From contig AP017375.1 of assembly GCA_002355455.1 (NCBI GenBank), positions 4,703,640-4,767,639 on the forward strand: DNA of 64,000 bases. The letters are read 5' to 3'. Positions 18,872 to 30,282 of the stretch are shown piece by piece (the stretch's first letter is position 1; the number at the start of each line of letters is the position of its first letter). The position numbers and the translations under genes were made by a program. The notes beneath the pieces are model-generated. The model did not search any database. It was not told the DNA's origin and worked only from the letters and a program-made list of their open reading frames with translations. Source of the DNA: Stanieria sp. NIES-3757 (lineage in GTDB: Bacteria; Cyanobacteriota; Cyanobacteriia; Cyanobacteriales; Xenococcaceae).

Positions 18872-19699
18872 TTAAAGAACAAGTCTTGATAACCAAACTC
18901 CTAACTGATAAATGATCGGCGCGATCGCGATCGCTGGTAAAAAAGAAGCCACCCGAATTTTAGTTATTTCTAACAAATTAATGCCAATCCCAATAATCAT
19001 TAACCCTCCTACTCCTGTAACCAAAAAAATCCGAGGGTCATTAGCTGGATCGCTGATACTATTGGCTAATAATCCTGCTAGCAGAGATAGTCCTCCCTGA
19101 TAAAACAAAATTACTAATAAAGAAAAACCAACTCCAATCCCATAGATATTAGCTAAAGCGATCGCCACAATTCCATCCATCGTAGCTTTGAGAGAGAGTA
19201 AAGTATTGTCTCCAGTTAAACCATTATTGAGACAACCAACCAGAGTCATTGGGCCGACACAAAAAAGTAAACTACTAGCAACAAATCCTTCTGTAAATCG
19301 TCCTTTACCTCGAAATCTTCGTTTCAACCAATTACCGATGTTGGCTAATTTCTCTTCAATTTCTAACCATTCTCCTAAAACACCTCCTAAAATAATGGCA
19401 AGCAAACCTAAAATTGTCCCATCGATTTTATCTGCTTGGACTTTCGTGAGGTGATTTGTCATGCTGAAACCAATCCAAAGAGTCAGTAAACCAACCCCTT
19501 GAGTAATAATTAGTTGAATTTTCTGAGGTTGCGATCGCTCTGCGCCTCGCCCTTGGTGAGACTGCGTATGCGCCAGCGAAGCCGATCGCGAAGAATGAGC
19601 GAACTTTTCGCGCAAAATTAAGCCGATGGTCGTACCGATTAATACTGTCAGAATATTGATCCAAGTCCCACTTGTCTTCAACCAAAAATCTAGTGTCAT
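18872..19699 (-). CDS. DUF554 membrane protein
   Basis: This 275-residue protein has about seven membrane segments and DUF554 signatures: an N-terminal GTWINILTVLIGTTIGL, then GLLTLWIGFSMT, and a central LFCVGPMTLVGCLNNGLTGD followed by LKATMDGIVAIALA. The family resembles small-molecule transporters but has no settled substrate. Residues about 34-57 (starting AHSSRSASLAHT) are not family sequence; they are encoded by a GC-rich repeat block at 19531-19601 lying in frame in the first cytoplasmic loop. The stop lies five bases from the Argonaute stop, tail to tail. The start is ATG at 19699. Confidence 0.85.
   Translation of the reverse strand: MTLDFWLKTSGTWINILTVLIGTTIGLILREKFAHSSRSASLAHTQSHQGRGAERSQPQKIQLIITQGVGLLTLWIGFSMTNHLTKVQADKIDGTILGLLAIILGGVLGEWLEIEEKLANIGNWLKRRFRGKGRFTEGFVASSLLFCVGPMTLVGCLNNGLTGDNTLLSLKATMDGIVAIALANIYGIGVGFSLLVILFYQGGLSLLAGLLANSISDPANDPRIFLVTGVGGLMIIGIGINLLEITKIRVASFLPAIAIAPIIYQLGVWLSRLVL
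19531..19601. repeat. HLR-like repeat inserted in frame in the DUF554 gene
   Basis: The block starts with GCGATCGC and contains GCGCCTCGCCC, GTGAGACTGCGTATGCGCC and AGCGAAGCCGATCGCG, far more GC-rich than the surrounding gene. Its 71 bases encode about 24 foreign residues in a loop while leaving the frame open. Confidence 0.65.
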
Positions 19700-19765
19700 T
19701 AAGTTAACAAAAAAAATTAACTAGGATTTTTTCTTAACGCTAAAATTAAAATAGCTTTTGTCAAT

Positions 19766-19990
19766 TTATTGCCTTTGAATTTCAACTAACTTATTTTTAC
19801 TGGACAAACTAGATTTAATCGTAATTTGAGATTTGGCAACTTGAAATTTTTTGGCTAATATTTCAATTAGTTTTTGATTGGCTTTGCCATCTATCGGCGG
19901 TGATTTTAAACGAATTATTAAACTTCCATCAGCTAATTCTTCAATTTTTTGTTGCTGAGAATTTGGTTTTACTTTTACCGAAATTTTCAT
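19766..19990 (-). CDS. DUF167 (YggU-like) protein
   Basis: The 74 residues match the YggU/DUF167 family: [18 protein letters not shown], then [20 protein letters not shown] with the conserved PPxxGKANxxLI core, and the final [16 protein letters not shown]. This small alpha/beta family has unknown function. It is read in the same direction as the DUF554 gene, 66 bases upstream of it, so the two may share a transcript. The start is ATG at 19990. Confidence 0.85.
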   Translation of the reverse strand: MKISVKVKPNSQQQKIEELADGSLIIRLKSPPIDGKANQKLIEILAKKFQVAKSQITIKSSLSSKNKLVEIQRQ

Positions 19991-20236
19991 TTTTATGTGT
20001 TTTAATAAGCTGTTAATATTTAAAAAATATTTTTAACAATTTTGTTTACGAATTTAGTTAAAATTATTAATTAATTGCTTTAATAATTAGGCTTATTTTT
20101 TTTTATTCTATGTATAAACATAAATTTTATTACAAAAAATTCAAAGATTGGCTGGAGTTTATCTAATCAAGAACCGCTAAATATTTTTAACTACATGGTA
20201 ATAAGATACTATCTACTTGTTAATTAAAACATAAAG

Positions 20237-23200
20237 ATGAAAAAACCATCCCCTGATAATTGGGAAAAAGAGTCTGAACAATCAAAACTCGCTCATCCTT
20301 CTCCTGTTCAATCTCGTAAATGGCTAAAACTAGTGGTGGGAGTAGGTATCTTTTTATTAGCAAGTACTGGGGTCAGTTTAACCTATGGATGGTGGTTAAT
20401 TTCTCGCAAACTGATCCCTCTAGTCGAACAAGAAGTAGGTGATTATCTTCATCGCCCGATTGAGATTGGTCAATTAGAAAGTTTATCTTTATCTTCTGCA
20501 CGTTTTGGCGAAAGTATTATTCCTGCAACAAAAAATAATCCTGATACAGTTTCTGTTCAAGCAGTTAAAGTTGATTGGAAATCCTTAACATCTTTACTCA
20601 AACAAAGATTAGCTTTAGACCTTACTTTAGTTAAACCTGATGTTTATATCGAACAGGATGAAAAAGGTACTTGGACACCAAGTAATTTTGGTACTGGTTC
20701 ATCTTCAGAAAAAGGTTTTAAAGTAGATGTTCAAAGGGTTATTCTTCAACAAGCTGATCTGACTTTAGTATCCCGTAATAAAGAAACTAAACAATTACAG
20801 CCTCAAGTTCAAGGTCAAATTAATCGCGGTATAATTCGGATTTTAACTGACCAAGATTTAATTAAGTTTGATGTTCAGGGAAAATTAAATCAAGGAGGAA
20901 ATTTTGATGTCAATGGTGAGGGAAATACGGCAACAGATATTATTGATTTAACTGTTATTGGCAATCAATTAGCAGGGACAGAAATCGGTAATTTACTTGC
21001 TTTACCTTTAAAAATTGGATCAGGTACAGTTGATGGCAAAATTGGCGTTAAACTTAGCAACGATCCTCTACCCTATCTGACTGGTACGGCAAAATTAAAT
21101 CAGGCGACTGTACAAATTCCTGAATTAGTTAAACCTTTTGTTGATAGTAATGGAGAATTACATTTTCAAGGTTCAGAAGTTACTTTTGATCGGGTTAAAA
21201 CCCACTTTGGTGAAGTTGTAGGAGTTGTCGATGGGAGTTTAGATTTTAATGAACCAGGAAAATATCAACTGACTGCCAAAACAGATCCAATTGAAGCAGA
21301 AAAAGTTATTGAAGCTTTAGAGTTAGAACCACCACCAATTTTAATTAAAGGCAAAATCGCAGGAAATATTGCTATTAAGGGTTCATTGTTGAATCCCGTG
21401 ACTAGTTTTGCCATTGCTACTACTACTGCTAGTCAGATTGATCGCGTAGATTTTGATAAAATTACAGCCAACTTAGATTTGATTGGCAATAATCTATACG
21501 TCCGTTCTTTACAAGGTAATCCTAAAATTGGTGGGGTAGTTCAAGGAAATGGCACAATCGAACTAGCAGGAAAACAAAATCTGGTTTTAGATGTTGTAGC
21601 GAAGAATATTCCAGGGACAAAACTAGCTCGTAGTTACAATAATGATTTACCTGTCAAAATTGGTAATATGGCTGGAACTGCCAGATTTTTGGCTCAAGCT
21701 AATAATTTGGCTACTTTAAGAGTAGTCAATGGTGAGGGAAATTTGGCTTTAGGCAATGGTACAGTCAAAGTTAATAACCTCAACTATGGCAAAGGGCAAT
21801 GGCGATCGCAACTACAAGCCAATGGAGTAGAGTTTGGTAGTCTGCCGATTGGTAAGGATAGTACGCCTACTATTGCTAAGGGTTTAGTTGATGGCGTGTT
21901 TGAAGTTTCAGGAAAAAACAATGCGGTTGATATAGACAAAATTCAAGCTACAGGTAAGGCAAATTTAACTACCGTTGGGGGTAAGGTTGTTATTCCCGAC
22001 ATTAATTTAAATAATGGTAATTGGCAAGCAGCTTTAAATACAAGCAATCTTCGTCTCAAAAGATTATTTCCTGAAGTTCCTCCAGAATTTAATGATAATT
22101 TGAGCGGTGACTTTCTGCTGACAGGAAAGGTTGAAAGCAAACCGAATACGGAAACAATTATTGATGGTTTTGGTGATTTAACTCTAGCTCAAGGCAATGT
22201 TAAGGTAAATAGTCTAGCTATTAGGGGTAATAATTGGAATGCCCTTGCCCAAGCTAGGAATCTTCAATTAAAAGAATTAAATTCTGAAACTCCCGATCAA
22301 TTTGCGGGTTTAGTTAATGGCAATTTTCAAGTTGCAGGTACGGTAGATAATATTACTCCCGAAGGTATTAAAGCTAAAGGTGATGCCAGTTTAACTCTTC
22401 CTGAAGGAGTGTTCGAGCTTAATAATTTGGCGATCGCAAATGGCAAATTTCAAACCCTAGTAATTCCGCAAGGAGTCGATCTAAGTTTATTTGCCGATCC
22501 TAATTCTGATGAGTTGGAATTGAATGGACAATTAGGCGGAGAATTAAATGTTACGGGCAATATTAATAATATTAGTCCTACGGCGGTAGTAGCTAAAGGA
22601 AATGTTTCCTTTAGTCAGGGAATCGATCTTCTTGAACAACCTTTTAGTGCAGCAATTACTTGGAATGGCAGACGTTTAGATGTCTTACAAGCAAAAGGCG
22701 ATGGTTTAGATGCAACTGGTTATCTTGTCTTAGACAATTCTTTCTTTAGTGATATTCCCGATAAATTGGCTGCTGTAACCGACTTCAACTTTGATGTTAC
22801 TGAAGCGCAATGGATTGATGTCAACAAAATTCGTCTGACTCTTCCTAGTTGGGCAACTAATCTAGATTATTCGGGTAGGGTGGATTTCACTGGCACAATT
22901 GGTGGTATTCCCTCGGCGATGAAAATTAACGGGGATTTACTGGTACGTGACTTTGTAGTCGAAAATCTGATCTTCAATCCTACTTTACAAGGCACAGTCT
23001 CAGTCATTCCTACTGAAGGGGCAAGACTCGCAATTGATAATGGACAACAAGCATCGGTTGGCAACAATCAAGACAAAATTGAATTAGTTTTGGAAGAAAA
23101 TTTTCTACCCGAATCTTTCCTAATACAACACCAACAGATTGATGTAGTAGGTACAGGCGAAGGAGAAATTGTTCAAATCGAAGCTAGAGATGTTCCCGTC

Positions 23201-25750
23201 GAGTTGTTAAAAACTGTCGCTGTCAAAAATCCCGATTTTAATATACCCGAACAAGTCGCCTTACAACCTTTAACGGGAACGTTATCAGGAAACTTTATAA
23301 CTAACCTGAATACCTTAGCAACTTCAGGAGAAAATATTATTATCAGCAATCCTATCTTAGGTCGGATTAAAGGCGATCGCTTGACAGGAAATTTTGATTA
23401 TGCTGATGGTAATTTTGCTTTAGACAAGGTTCGCTTTCAACAAAGAGAAAGCATTTATCAAATCGCAGGAAATATTATTCAGCAACCAGATGATCTTGCC
23501 TTTAAAGGAGACATTACAGTCGAACAAGGACAAATCCAAGACGTACTGATTGCCTTAGAAATTTTTGAACTAACTGATCTAACCCAAGGCTGGAGCGATC
23601 GCAAATATGGTTTGACTAAAGACTTATACCAGCCTCCTCTATCTTCAGCCCCCCAACCGCCTGAAACTCTTTTTTCTGTAGGCACACCCAAGGCAACAAT
23701 TTTTCAACAATTGCAACAGTTGGCAGAAATTCAAGCTAAGTTAAAATTAGCGCAACAAAGCGAACAAGACAAATTTTTTGTGCCAGAATTAAAAACTTTA
23801 ACTGGTAAATTTGATGGCAAACTAAGCTTTAATGGTTCTTTAAACAAAGGAATTACAGCGGATTTTGATTTCCAAGGAGGACAATGGCACTGGGGACAAT
23901 TTACCGCTGAGAAAATTATTGCTAATGGAAATTTGCAAGATGGTATTCTGACTCTTATACCCGTTAGTATTCAATCAGATAACAGTTTAATTGCCTTTTC
24001 GGGAAGCTTTGGTGGTGAAACTCAATCAGGTCAATTAAGATTACTAGATGTTCCTGTTAGTTTAATTGAAAAATTTGTTAATTTACCCCCAGATTTAGTT
24101 TTTGGCGGGAATATTAACGCAAGTGCAACCCTGGCAGGTAGTCAAGCTAACCCTCAAGCTAGAGGCGAAATTAATGTTAACGACGCAACTATCAATCAAA
24201 CATCGATCCAATCAACCCAAGGTAGTTTTAGTTACAATGATTCCCGTTTGAACTTCTTTGCCAGTAGTGTAGTTGCGCCAAATGCAGATCCATTAACAAT
24301 TACAGCTAGTATTCCCTATCAATTACCTTTTTCAAAAACTCTTCCCGATAGCGATCGCTTAAGTTTACAATTGAATGTCACCGACGAAGGATTAGCATTA
24401 CTCAATATTCTTTCTCGTGGAGAAGTCAATTGGATCGATGGTGAAGGAAATGTCAGTCTCGATATTTCTGGTAATTTTGACCAAGCGCAGAATCGCCCTA
24501 GTAAATTAGTCGCCAAAGGAAAAGCCTCTGTAAATCAGGGTAAAATCGCGGTGAGATCCTTACCCGATGCTTATTTGACCGAAGTTAATGGAAAAATCAA
24601 TTTTGACTTTGATCGCATTCAAGTAGAAAGTTTTCAAGGTAATTTTGGTGGTGGGAATATCTCCGCAATGGGTAGTCTACCGCTGACTAAAAACCTCAAT
24701 CAAAAGAATCCTTTAAATATTAATCTTAATAATTTAGTAGTCGATTTAAAAGGCTTTTATGAAGGGGCAGTAGCAGGACAACTCAAAATTTTAGGAACGG
24801 CAGTAGAACCAGATTTGACAGGAAATTTAACCTTGACGAATGGCTCAATTCTAATTGCTGATACTAGTACCACGGCGAATAGTGCAGCTACGGTTGAAGA
24901 TAACAGTATTACTGCTTTAACCGAATATAAAAACTTGCAAATCCAATTAGGCAAAAATATTCAAATCATTCAACCACCGATTTCTAACTTTACCGCTACA
25001 GGAAAAATTACGATCAATGGGACGTTTAATTTTCCTCTGCCAGAAGGAACTATTGCCCTTAAACGTGGTCAAGTTAATCTTTTTACTACTCAATTAAGTT
25101 TAGCTGGAGACTATCCTAATACGGCTCGTTTCTCCCGTAACAATGGATTAGACCCCTATTTAGATGTTCGGTTAGTTGGTTCGGCAGTAGAAACTACTCG
25201 CAGTCCGATTCCTAACGATCCACTTTCGGCTGAAATTAATGATATTCCTGCTTCTAGCTATGGAACTTTAGAAACCGTGCGTATTTCTGCCAGAGTCAAA
25301 GGATTAGCCAGCCAATTGACTGATAGCATCGAACTAACTAGCAGTCCTCCCCGCAGTGAGACAGAAATCCTGGCACTCTTAGGAGGAAGTTTTGTCGATA
25401 CCTTGGGTCGGGGAGACAGTACTTTAGGACTAGCAAACTTAGCTGGTTCGGCCTTATTTGGCAGTTTTAATACAGTTCTTAGTGATGCTTTTGGATTGAG
25501 CGAATTTCGTCTCTTTCCCACTCAAATTATTGACGAAAAACGAGATGGCGATCGCATTATTGGTTTAGCTGGAGAAGCTGCGCTCGATCTGACTAACAAT
25601 ATTTCTTTTTCTGTACTCAAGATTCTCAATGTAGATTTGCCCGCTCAATTTGGTTTTCGCTATCGTCTTAACGATAAATTCATCCTTCGAGGTTCGAGTA
25701 ATTTTGAAGATGATACTAGGGGGGTACTTGAATACGAATTGAGATTTTAG
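20237..25750 (+). CDS. tamB: TamB-like inner-to-outer envelope protein (DUF490)
   Basis: The 1837-residue protein has one N-terminal membrane anchor (about residues 32-55, LVVGVGIFLLASTGVSLTYG), then a very long run of beta-strand repeats of the AsmA/TamB type (recurrent LxxGxxxVxxL patterns). It closes with a C-terminal TamB (DUF490) domain with SETEILALLGGSFVDTLG and LFPTQIIDE, finishing ...EYELRF with a terminal Phe. TamB-type proteins span the periplasm as a hydrophobic groove and are linked to outer-membrane protein assembly and lipid transfer. The length suits cyanobacterial homologues, which exceed that of E. coli (about 1260). It stands alone on the plus strand. The start is ATG at 20237; the 19991-20236 gap before it shows no gene. 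Confidence 0.9.
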   Translation: MKKPSPDNWEKESEQSKLAHPSPVQSRKWLKLVVGVGIFLLASTGVSLTYGWWLISRKLIPLVEQEVGDYLHRPIEIGQLESLSLSSARFGESIIPATKNNPDTVSVQAVKVDWKSLTSLLKQRLALDLTLVKPDVYIEQDEKGTWTPSNFGTGSSSEKGFKVDVQRVILQQADLTLVSRNKETKQLQPQVQGQINRGIIRILTDQDLIKFDVQGKLNQGGNFDVNGEGNTATDIIDLTVIGNQLAGTEIGNLLALPLKIGSGTVDGKIGVKLSNDPLPYLTGTAKLNQATVQIPELVKPFVDSNGELHFQGSEVTFDRVKTHFGEVVGVVDGSLDFNEPGKYQLTAKTDPIEAEKVIEALELEPPPILIKGKIAGNIAIKGSLLNPVTSFAIATTTASQIDRVDFDKITANLDLIGNNLYVRSLQGNPKIGGVVQGNGTIELAGKQNLVLDVVAKNIPGTKLARSYNNDLPVKIGNMAGTARFLAQANNLATLRVVNGEGNLALGNGTVKVNNLNYGKGQWRSQLQANGVEFGSLPIGKDSTPTIAKGLVDGVFEVSGKNNAVDIDKIQATGKANLTTVGGKVVIPDINLNNGNWQAALNTSNLRLKRLFPEVPPEFNDNLSGDFLLTGKVESKPNTETIIDGFGDLTLAQGNVKVNSLAIRGNNWNALAQARNLQLKELNSETPDQFAGLVNGNFQVAGTVDNITPEGIKAKGDASLTLPEGVFELNNLAIANGKFQTLVIPQGVDLSLFADPNSDELELNGQLGGELNVTGNINNISPTAVVAKGNVSFSQGIDLLEQPFSAAITWNGRRLDVLQAKGDGLDATGYLVLDNSFFSDIPDKLAAVTDFNFDVTEAQWIDVNKIRLTLPSWATNLDYSGRVDFTGTIGGIPSAMKINGDLLVRDFVVENLIFNPTLQGTVSVIPTEGARLAIDNGQQASVGNNQDKIELVLEENFLPESFLIQHQQIDVVGTGEGEIVQIEARDVPVELLKTVAVKNPDFNIPEQVALQPLTGTLSGNFITNLNTLATSGENIIISNPILGRIKGDRLTGNFDYADGNFALDKVRFQQRESIYQIAGNIIQQPDDLAFKGDITVEQGQIQDVLIALEIFELTDLTQGWSDRKYGLTKDLYQPPLSSAPQPPETLFSVGTPKATIFQQLQQLAEIQAKLKLAQQSEQDKFFVPELKTLTGKFDGKLSFNGSLNKGITADFDFQGGQWHWGQFTAEKIIANGNLQDGILTLIPVSIQSDNSLIAFSGSFGGETQSGQLRLLDVPVSLIEKFVNLPPDLVFGGNINASATLAGSQANPQARGEINVNDATINQTSIQSTQGSFSYNDSRLNFFASSVVAPNADPLTITASIPYQLPFSKTLPDSDRLSLQLNVTDEGLALLNILSRGEVNWIDGEGNVSLDISGNFDQAQNRPSKLVAKGKASVNQGKIAVRSLPDAYLTEVNGKINFDFDRIQVESFQGNFGGGNISAMGSLPLTKNLNQKNPLNINLNNLVVDLKGFYEGAVAGQLKILGTAVEPDLTGNLTLTNGSILIADTSTTANSAATVEDNSITALTEYKNLQIQLGKNIQIIQPPISNFTATGKITINGTFNFPLPEGTIALKRGQVNLFTTQLSLAGDYPNTARFSRNNGLDPYLDVRLVGSAVETTRSPIPNDPLSAEINDIPASSYGTLETVRISARVKGLASQLTDSIELTSSPPRSETEILALLGGSFVDTLGRGDSTLGLANLAGSALFGSFNTVLSDAFGLSEFRLFPTQIIDEKRDGDRIIGLAGEAALDLTNNISFSVLKILNVDLPAQFGFRYRLNDKFILRGSSNFEDDTRGVLEYELRF

Positions 25751-25789
25751 AAATATAAAACTAAAAAAGCCTAACATCTCAGTCAAAAT

Positions 25790-25834
25790 CGGCGTTGCTG
25801 ATGAGCAAGTATGAAGCCGAAAGTAATTTTGTTC
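25790..25834. repeat. Dispersed 45-base repeat, second copy
   Basis: Matches 5331-5375 with about five mismatches. It lies just after the tamB stop, before two STRR-like AGCTTTT units (about 25836-25850). No further copies were recognised with confidence. Confidence 0.55.
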
Positions 25835-25931
25835 TAGCTTTTAGCTTTTAGTTTCAAGTGAACTTAAAAAAAGTAGATTGATACGATCATTTACTATTTT
25901 TTATACCCACCATGAGGCAATGCCATCAAAA

Positions 25932-26492
25932 TCAATTAGCTTGACTAATTATAGAAAAGCGACAATATCGAGGACGAGCGATCATCTTCTCCTGTTCCAA
26001 TTGATTAATTAACCGTGTCACGGTTACTCTAGACGAACCAATTAAATCTGCTAATTCCTGATGAGTAAGAGGTAATTCAATTAACGTCTCTTCTTCAATT
26101 TGACAACCAAATTTATTAGCCAACCAACACAAAGCATAATACAAGCGATCGCTCATTTTTTCTATTCTTAAAATACAAAGCAGTTCCTCAGTTTGTTGAA
26201 TGTAGTTACAAATTGGCTGTAATAAAACATTCCAATTTTTTAAAGGTGTATAAATTGCTTCGACAAAAGTTAGACATTTCATTTGATCAGAACTTGCTTG
26301 AGATAAAGTTTGCCCAATGACATCTCCAGTTCCCCAATAACCTAAAGTTATTATTTTACCTTCTGGGTTCCAAGCTGTCGTTTTAACAATTCCTTTTCGG
26401 ATCAATAACAGAGACTCTGATTTTAAAGGTATTGTTTCGTGAGCTTTAAAAGTACTTAGTTTTGAATTGGTTGGTAAAATCAATAAATTCAT
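25932..26492 (-). CDS. Crp/Fnr-family transcription regulator
   Basis: The 186-residue protein has an N-terminal cyclic-nucleotide-binding-like beta barrel (about 15-90, with LLLIRKGIVKTTAWNPEGKI and LGYWGTGDVIGQ) and a C-terminal winged helix whose recognition helix reads LTHQELADLIGSSRVTVTRL, the Crp/Fnr signature. It is shorter than NtcA or Crp (about 220) and lacks the Arg-Ser-containing phosphate-binding cassette of cAMP-binding members, so its ligand is unknown. No FeS cysteine set is present. It is monocistronic and convergent with tamB. The start is ATG at 26492. Confidence 0.8.
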   Translation of the reverse strand: MNLLILPTNSKLSTFKAHETIPLKSESLLLIRKGIVKTTAWNPEGKIITLGYWGTGDVIGQTLSQASSDQMKCLTFVEAIYTPLKNWNVLLQPICNYIQQTEELLCILRIEKMSDRLYYALCWLANKFGCQIEEETLIELPLTHQELADLIGSSRVTVTRLINQLEQEKMIARPRYCRFSIISQAN

Positions 26493-26616
26493 CTAATTTT
26501 AATTGTGTGAGGAATAATTATTTATGTTTTGGTCTGAAAGTATTAGTTTTTATTTATAAGTGATTGACTAAACTAGATATGATGTTCAGCTCTGTATTCT
26601 GTTATTTTTTATTTTG

Positions 26617-26901
26617 TTAGAAAACAATTTCTAGTTTTGGACAAGGAATAACATCAATAATTGAAGTGCTATTTTGATCGTCGTAAATTTCTAATTCTGA
26701 TTTTAATAAAGCTTTAAATGAAAAACATTCTCCAGGCAAAACAATTTGTTGCCAATTTTCATTACAATTATTGCTTATTTTAATTAATTGTATTTTTTTA
26801 GTTTGATTAACATAGCAACAAAAAATTTGATAAGAATCTTGTCTTAAAAATAGATTTTTAAGACTAACAAGAAACTTTTTAAAGTTTTTTATCAAAATCA
26901 T
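26617..26901 (-). CDS. DUF1830 family protein
   Basis: This 94-residue protein resembles DUF1830, a small family largely confined to cyanobacteria. It has FCCYVNQTKKIQLIKISN, then QQIVLPGECFSFKALLKSELEIY and ends IIDVIPCPKLEI, keeping the CCYxN start and the IPCxxL end of the domain. The N-terminal 25 residues are basic and extra to the domain. Function is unknown. The start is ATG at 26901. The following 330 bases up to 27232 show nothing recognisable. Confidence 0.7.
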   Translation of the reverse strand: MILIKNFKKFLVSLKNLFLRQDSYQIFCCYVNQTKKIQLIKISNNCNENWQQIVLPGECFSFKALLKSELEIYDDQNSTSIIDVIPCPKLEIVF

Positions 26902-27232
26902 TAGCTATAATTTCTTTTTTTAAAGATAACTTTTGAAGCTCAAGTATAAATCACCTCTAAAATCAATTGAATTACTTAAATTCAATGCTAAATAATTTAG
27001 AGCGACGCTTTGAGACAAAAATTAAAAACTCAAGAAAATAAACCAGATTTTTTGATTTTTGATGATTTTATTTAAATAATACTAGCTGGGCAAAGAAAAA
27101 AAAGTTACTTATTCGAGCAAAAATAGTTGATTTTTGGAAAAAAACTTGTTTTTGAACAATTTTAATATTAATGTACTAACGAGATTTTCCGTTTAAAATC
27201 TGTAGAATAACCTTAATAAGGTATGAGGAGAA

Positions 27233-27461
27233 ATGACGATAGATGAGCTATTGTGTCTAATCTATGCCAAAGAACCTAATTATTTAACAAATGATGCCCA
27301 AAACTTATTACCAATTAAAACAAAAATAACCGAAACAATTGAACATACTAATAACTTACTCCAAATTGAAACGAAAACAGGAAATAATTAAACAAATACA
27401 AGAAACAATCGAGCAAAGAAAACAAATAATTGAGCAAATCCAACAAAGCAAAACTTCCTAA
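27233..27461 (+). pseudogene. Small coiled-coil protein, probably frameshifted
   Basis: GAGGAG two bases before the ATG at 27233 starts a frame of 52 codons (MTIDELLCLIYAKEPNYLTN...) ending at 27391. Near 27375 a second frame stays open to 27461 and reads KRKQEIIKQIQETIEQRKQI with a heptad-like pattern that suits continuation of the same protein. The natural reading is a protein of about 75 residues with a one-base shift near 27375. I recognise no family. If the first frame alone is real it is a 52-residue orphan. Confidence 0.4.
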
Positions 27462-27504
27462 CTCCGTTTTAAATTTTTGCCTTGAAAGAAATACTCAGCC
27501 AAAT

Positions 27505-28638
27505 TTAGGCTACAAAAGGCAAAGATTGCGCTTTAACTATACCTCTGTAATAAGTTTGTAACTGACGTGTAGCAACAGCCCAACCCCAACGTTCCGCTTC
27601 TAAACGGGCATTTTCTCTGAGTTGTTCTCTTTCTGCTTTAGCTGAGAGTAAACGCTTAGTAGCTGTAATTGCCCCTTGAGGATCGTCTGGTTCAAATAAA
27701 TAACCATTAACTCCATCGGTAACAATATCAGGAATACCACCAGAGTTAGCAGCTACCACAGGACAACCAGCAGCCATTGCTTCAAGTAAAACTAAGCCTA
27801 AAGTTTCTGTACGGGAGGGAAAAATAAACGCATCTGCCGAGGCATAAGCAGCAGCTAATTCTAATCCTTGTAAATAGCCAACAAAATGAGTGTTTGTCCC
27901 TGCAAAATGGGCTTCTAAAGCTTCTCTTTGGGGGCCATTACCAACGATCGCTAAACGAGCTTCAGGAATAGCTTCCAAAACTGGTTTAATTTCATCAATT
28001 TGTTTTTCGGCGGATACCCTTCCGACGTAAAGTAATAGGGGACTTTCAGGGTTCCCTTGAGACAGACGCGATCGCATTTGGGTAGATTTGAGATGAGGTT
28101 GGAACATTTCAGTATCTACTCCTCTTTGCCACAAGTCTACTTTTTCAATACCACGACTTTCTAATGCTTCTACCATTGCGGTAGAAGTACAAAGATTTAA
28201 TTGTGCTTGGTTATGGATAGTTTTTAACAATTCCCACAACAATCCTTCTAAAGCACCTAAGCCATAATGCTGTAAATATTGAGGTAAATGAGTGTGATAA
28301 GAAGCCATTAAAGGAATATTGAGGTTTTTAGCGTAATAGATCCCACTGATTCCCAAAAAGGCTGGATTAACTACATGGATTAAATCTGGTTGAAATTTTT
28401 CAAGTATATTTCTTGTCCCAATGGGAGGTAATGCGAGTTTTAGTTCGGGATACAAAGGAAGAGGTACACCAGGTACACCGTAAACTTTTGCCCCTTTATA
28501 TTCTGTCAAACCGCCTTCAGGTGCTACAACTAGAACTTGGTCGCCATTGCGTTGTAGATGTTCGATGGTATGACGCAGACGAGTAACAATTCCGTCAACT
28601 TTAGGGAGAAAGGTTTCTGTAAAAAGGGCAATACGCAT
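27505..28638 (-). CDS. sqdX: Sulfoquinovosyldiacylglycerol synthase SqdX
   Basis: The 377-residue GT4 glycosyltransferase matches SqdX in length and sequence: MRIALFTETFLPKVDGIVTR with the nucleotide-sugar/acceptor loop, ASYHTHLPQYLQHYGLG, then the donor-binding part with LLYVGRVSAEKQID and PSRTETLGLVLLEAMAAGCPVV (the E-x7-E-like motif). It transfers sulfoquinovose from UDP-sulfoquinovose to diacylglycerol at the membrane, the last step of sulfolipid synthesis. sqdB lies upstream on the same strand, supplying the donor; the 414-base gap argues for separate promoters. The start is ATG at 28638. Confidence 0.93.
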   Translation of the reverse strand: MRIALFTETFLPKVDGIVTRLRHTIEHLQRNGDQVLVVAPEGGLTEYKGAKVYGVPGVPLPLYPELKLALPPIGTRNILEKFQPDLIHVVNPAFLGISGIYYAKNLNIPLMASYHTHLPQYLQHYGLGALEGLLWELLKTIHNQAQLNLCTSTAMVEALESRGIEKVDLWQRGVDTEMFQPHLKSTQMRSRLSQGNPESPLLLYVGRVSAEKQIDEIKPVLEAIPEARLAIVGNGPQREALEAHFAGTNTHFVGYLQGLELAAAYASADAFIFPSRTETLGLVLLEAMAAGCPVVAANSGGIPDIVTDGVNGYLFEPDDPQGAITATKRLLSAKAEREQLRENARLEAERWGWAVATRQLQTYYRGIVKAQSLPFVA

Positions 28639-29052
28639 AAATTTTTAAAAAACAAAAATTGTAGATTTTGACCGCTCTCACAACCAATCAAAAAATAGTT
28701 GACTGGCAAGAAATCAACAAAATTATTTCAGTTATCAGTTTGAATCTCGTTAATATAGTTCTCGAACAAATTTAGATATATTTTCTAAATCATTATTGTG
28801 TCAGAATCTGACGACTAGTTTGAAGAAATCTAGCTGATCAAGCTCAATTCGACTTTAATAGTAATGTGCAAGTAAATAGATAGATAATTTGACATCCCTC
28901 CAGTTCTCCCCGGTTAGGGGAGACACCAAGAAAAACGAAATTACGCATTCATGGTAATAACCTAATTTCAGAGTTTCTTAAGGGATTTAGACTAGTGGAG
29001 AAATCTCAATTGCTAGATTGAAAAAGCAATTTATGATTTTAAAATTAATTGC
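28639..29052. other. sqdB-sqdX gap with a short hairpin
   Basis: Non-coding. At 28905-28923 TCTCCCC and GGGGAGA form a seven-base-pair hairpin with a five-base loop but no T-run on either side, so it is more likely a repeat or IS200-type remnant than a terminator. Nothing else was recognised. Confidence 0.4.

Positions 29053-30282
<1,230 letters not shown>

Noticed and set aside
28905-28923. Hairpin between sqdB and sqdX as a terminator.
   Set aside because: No T-run follows the stem in either direction.
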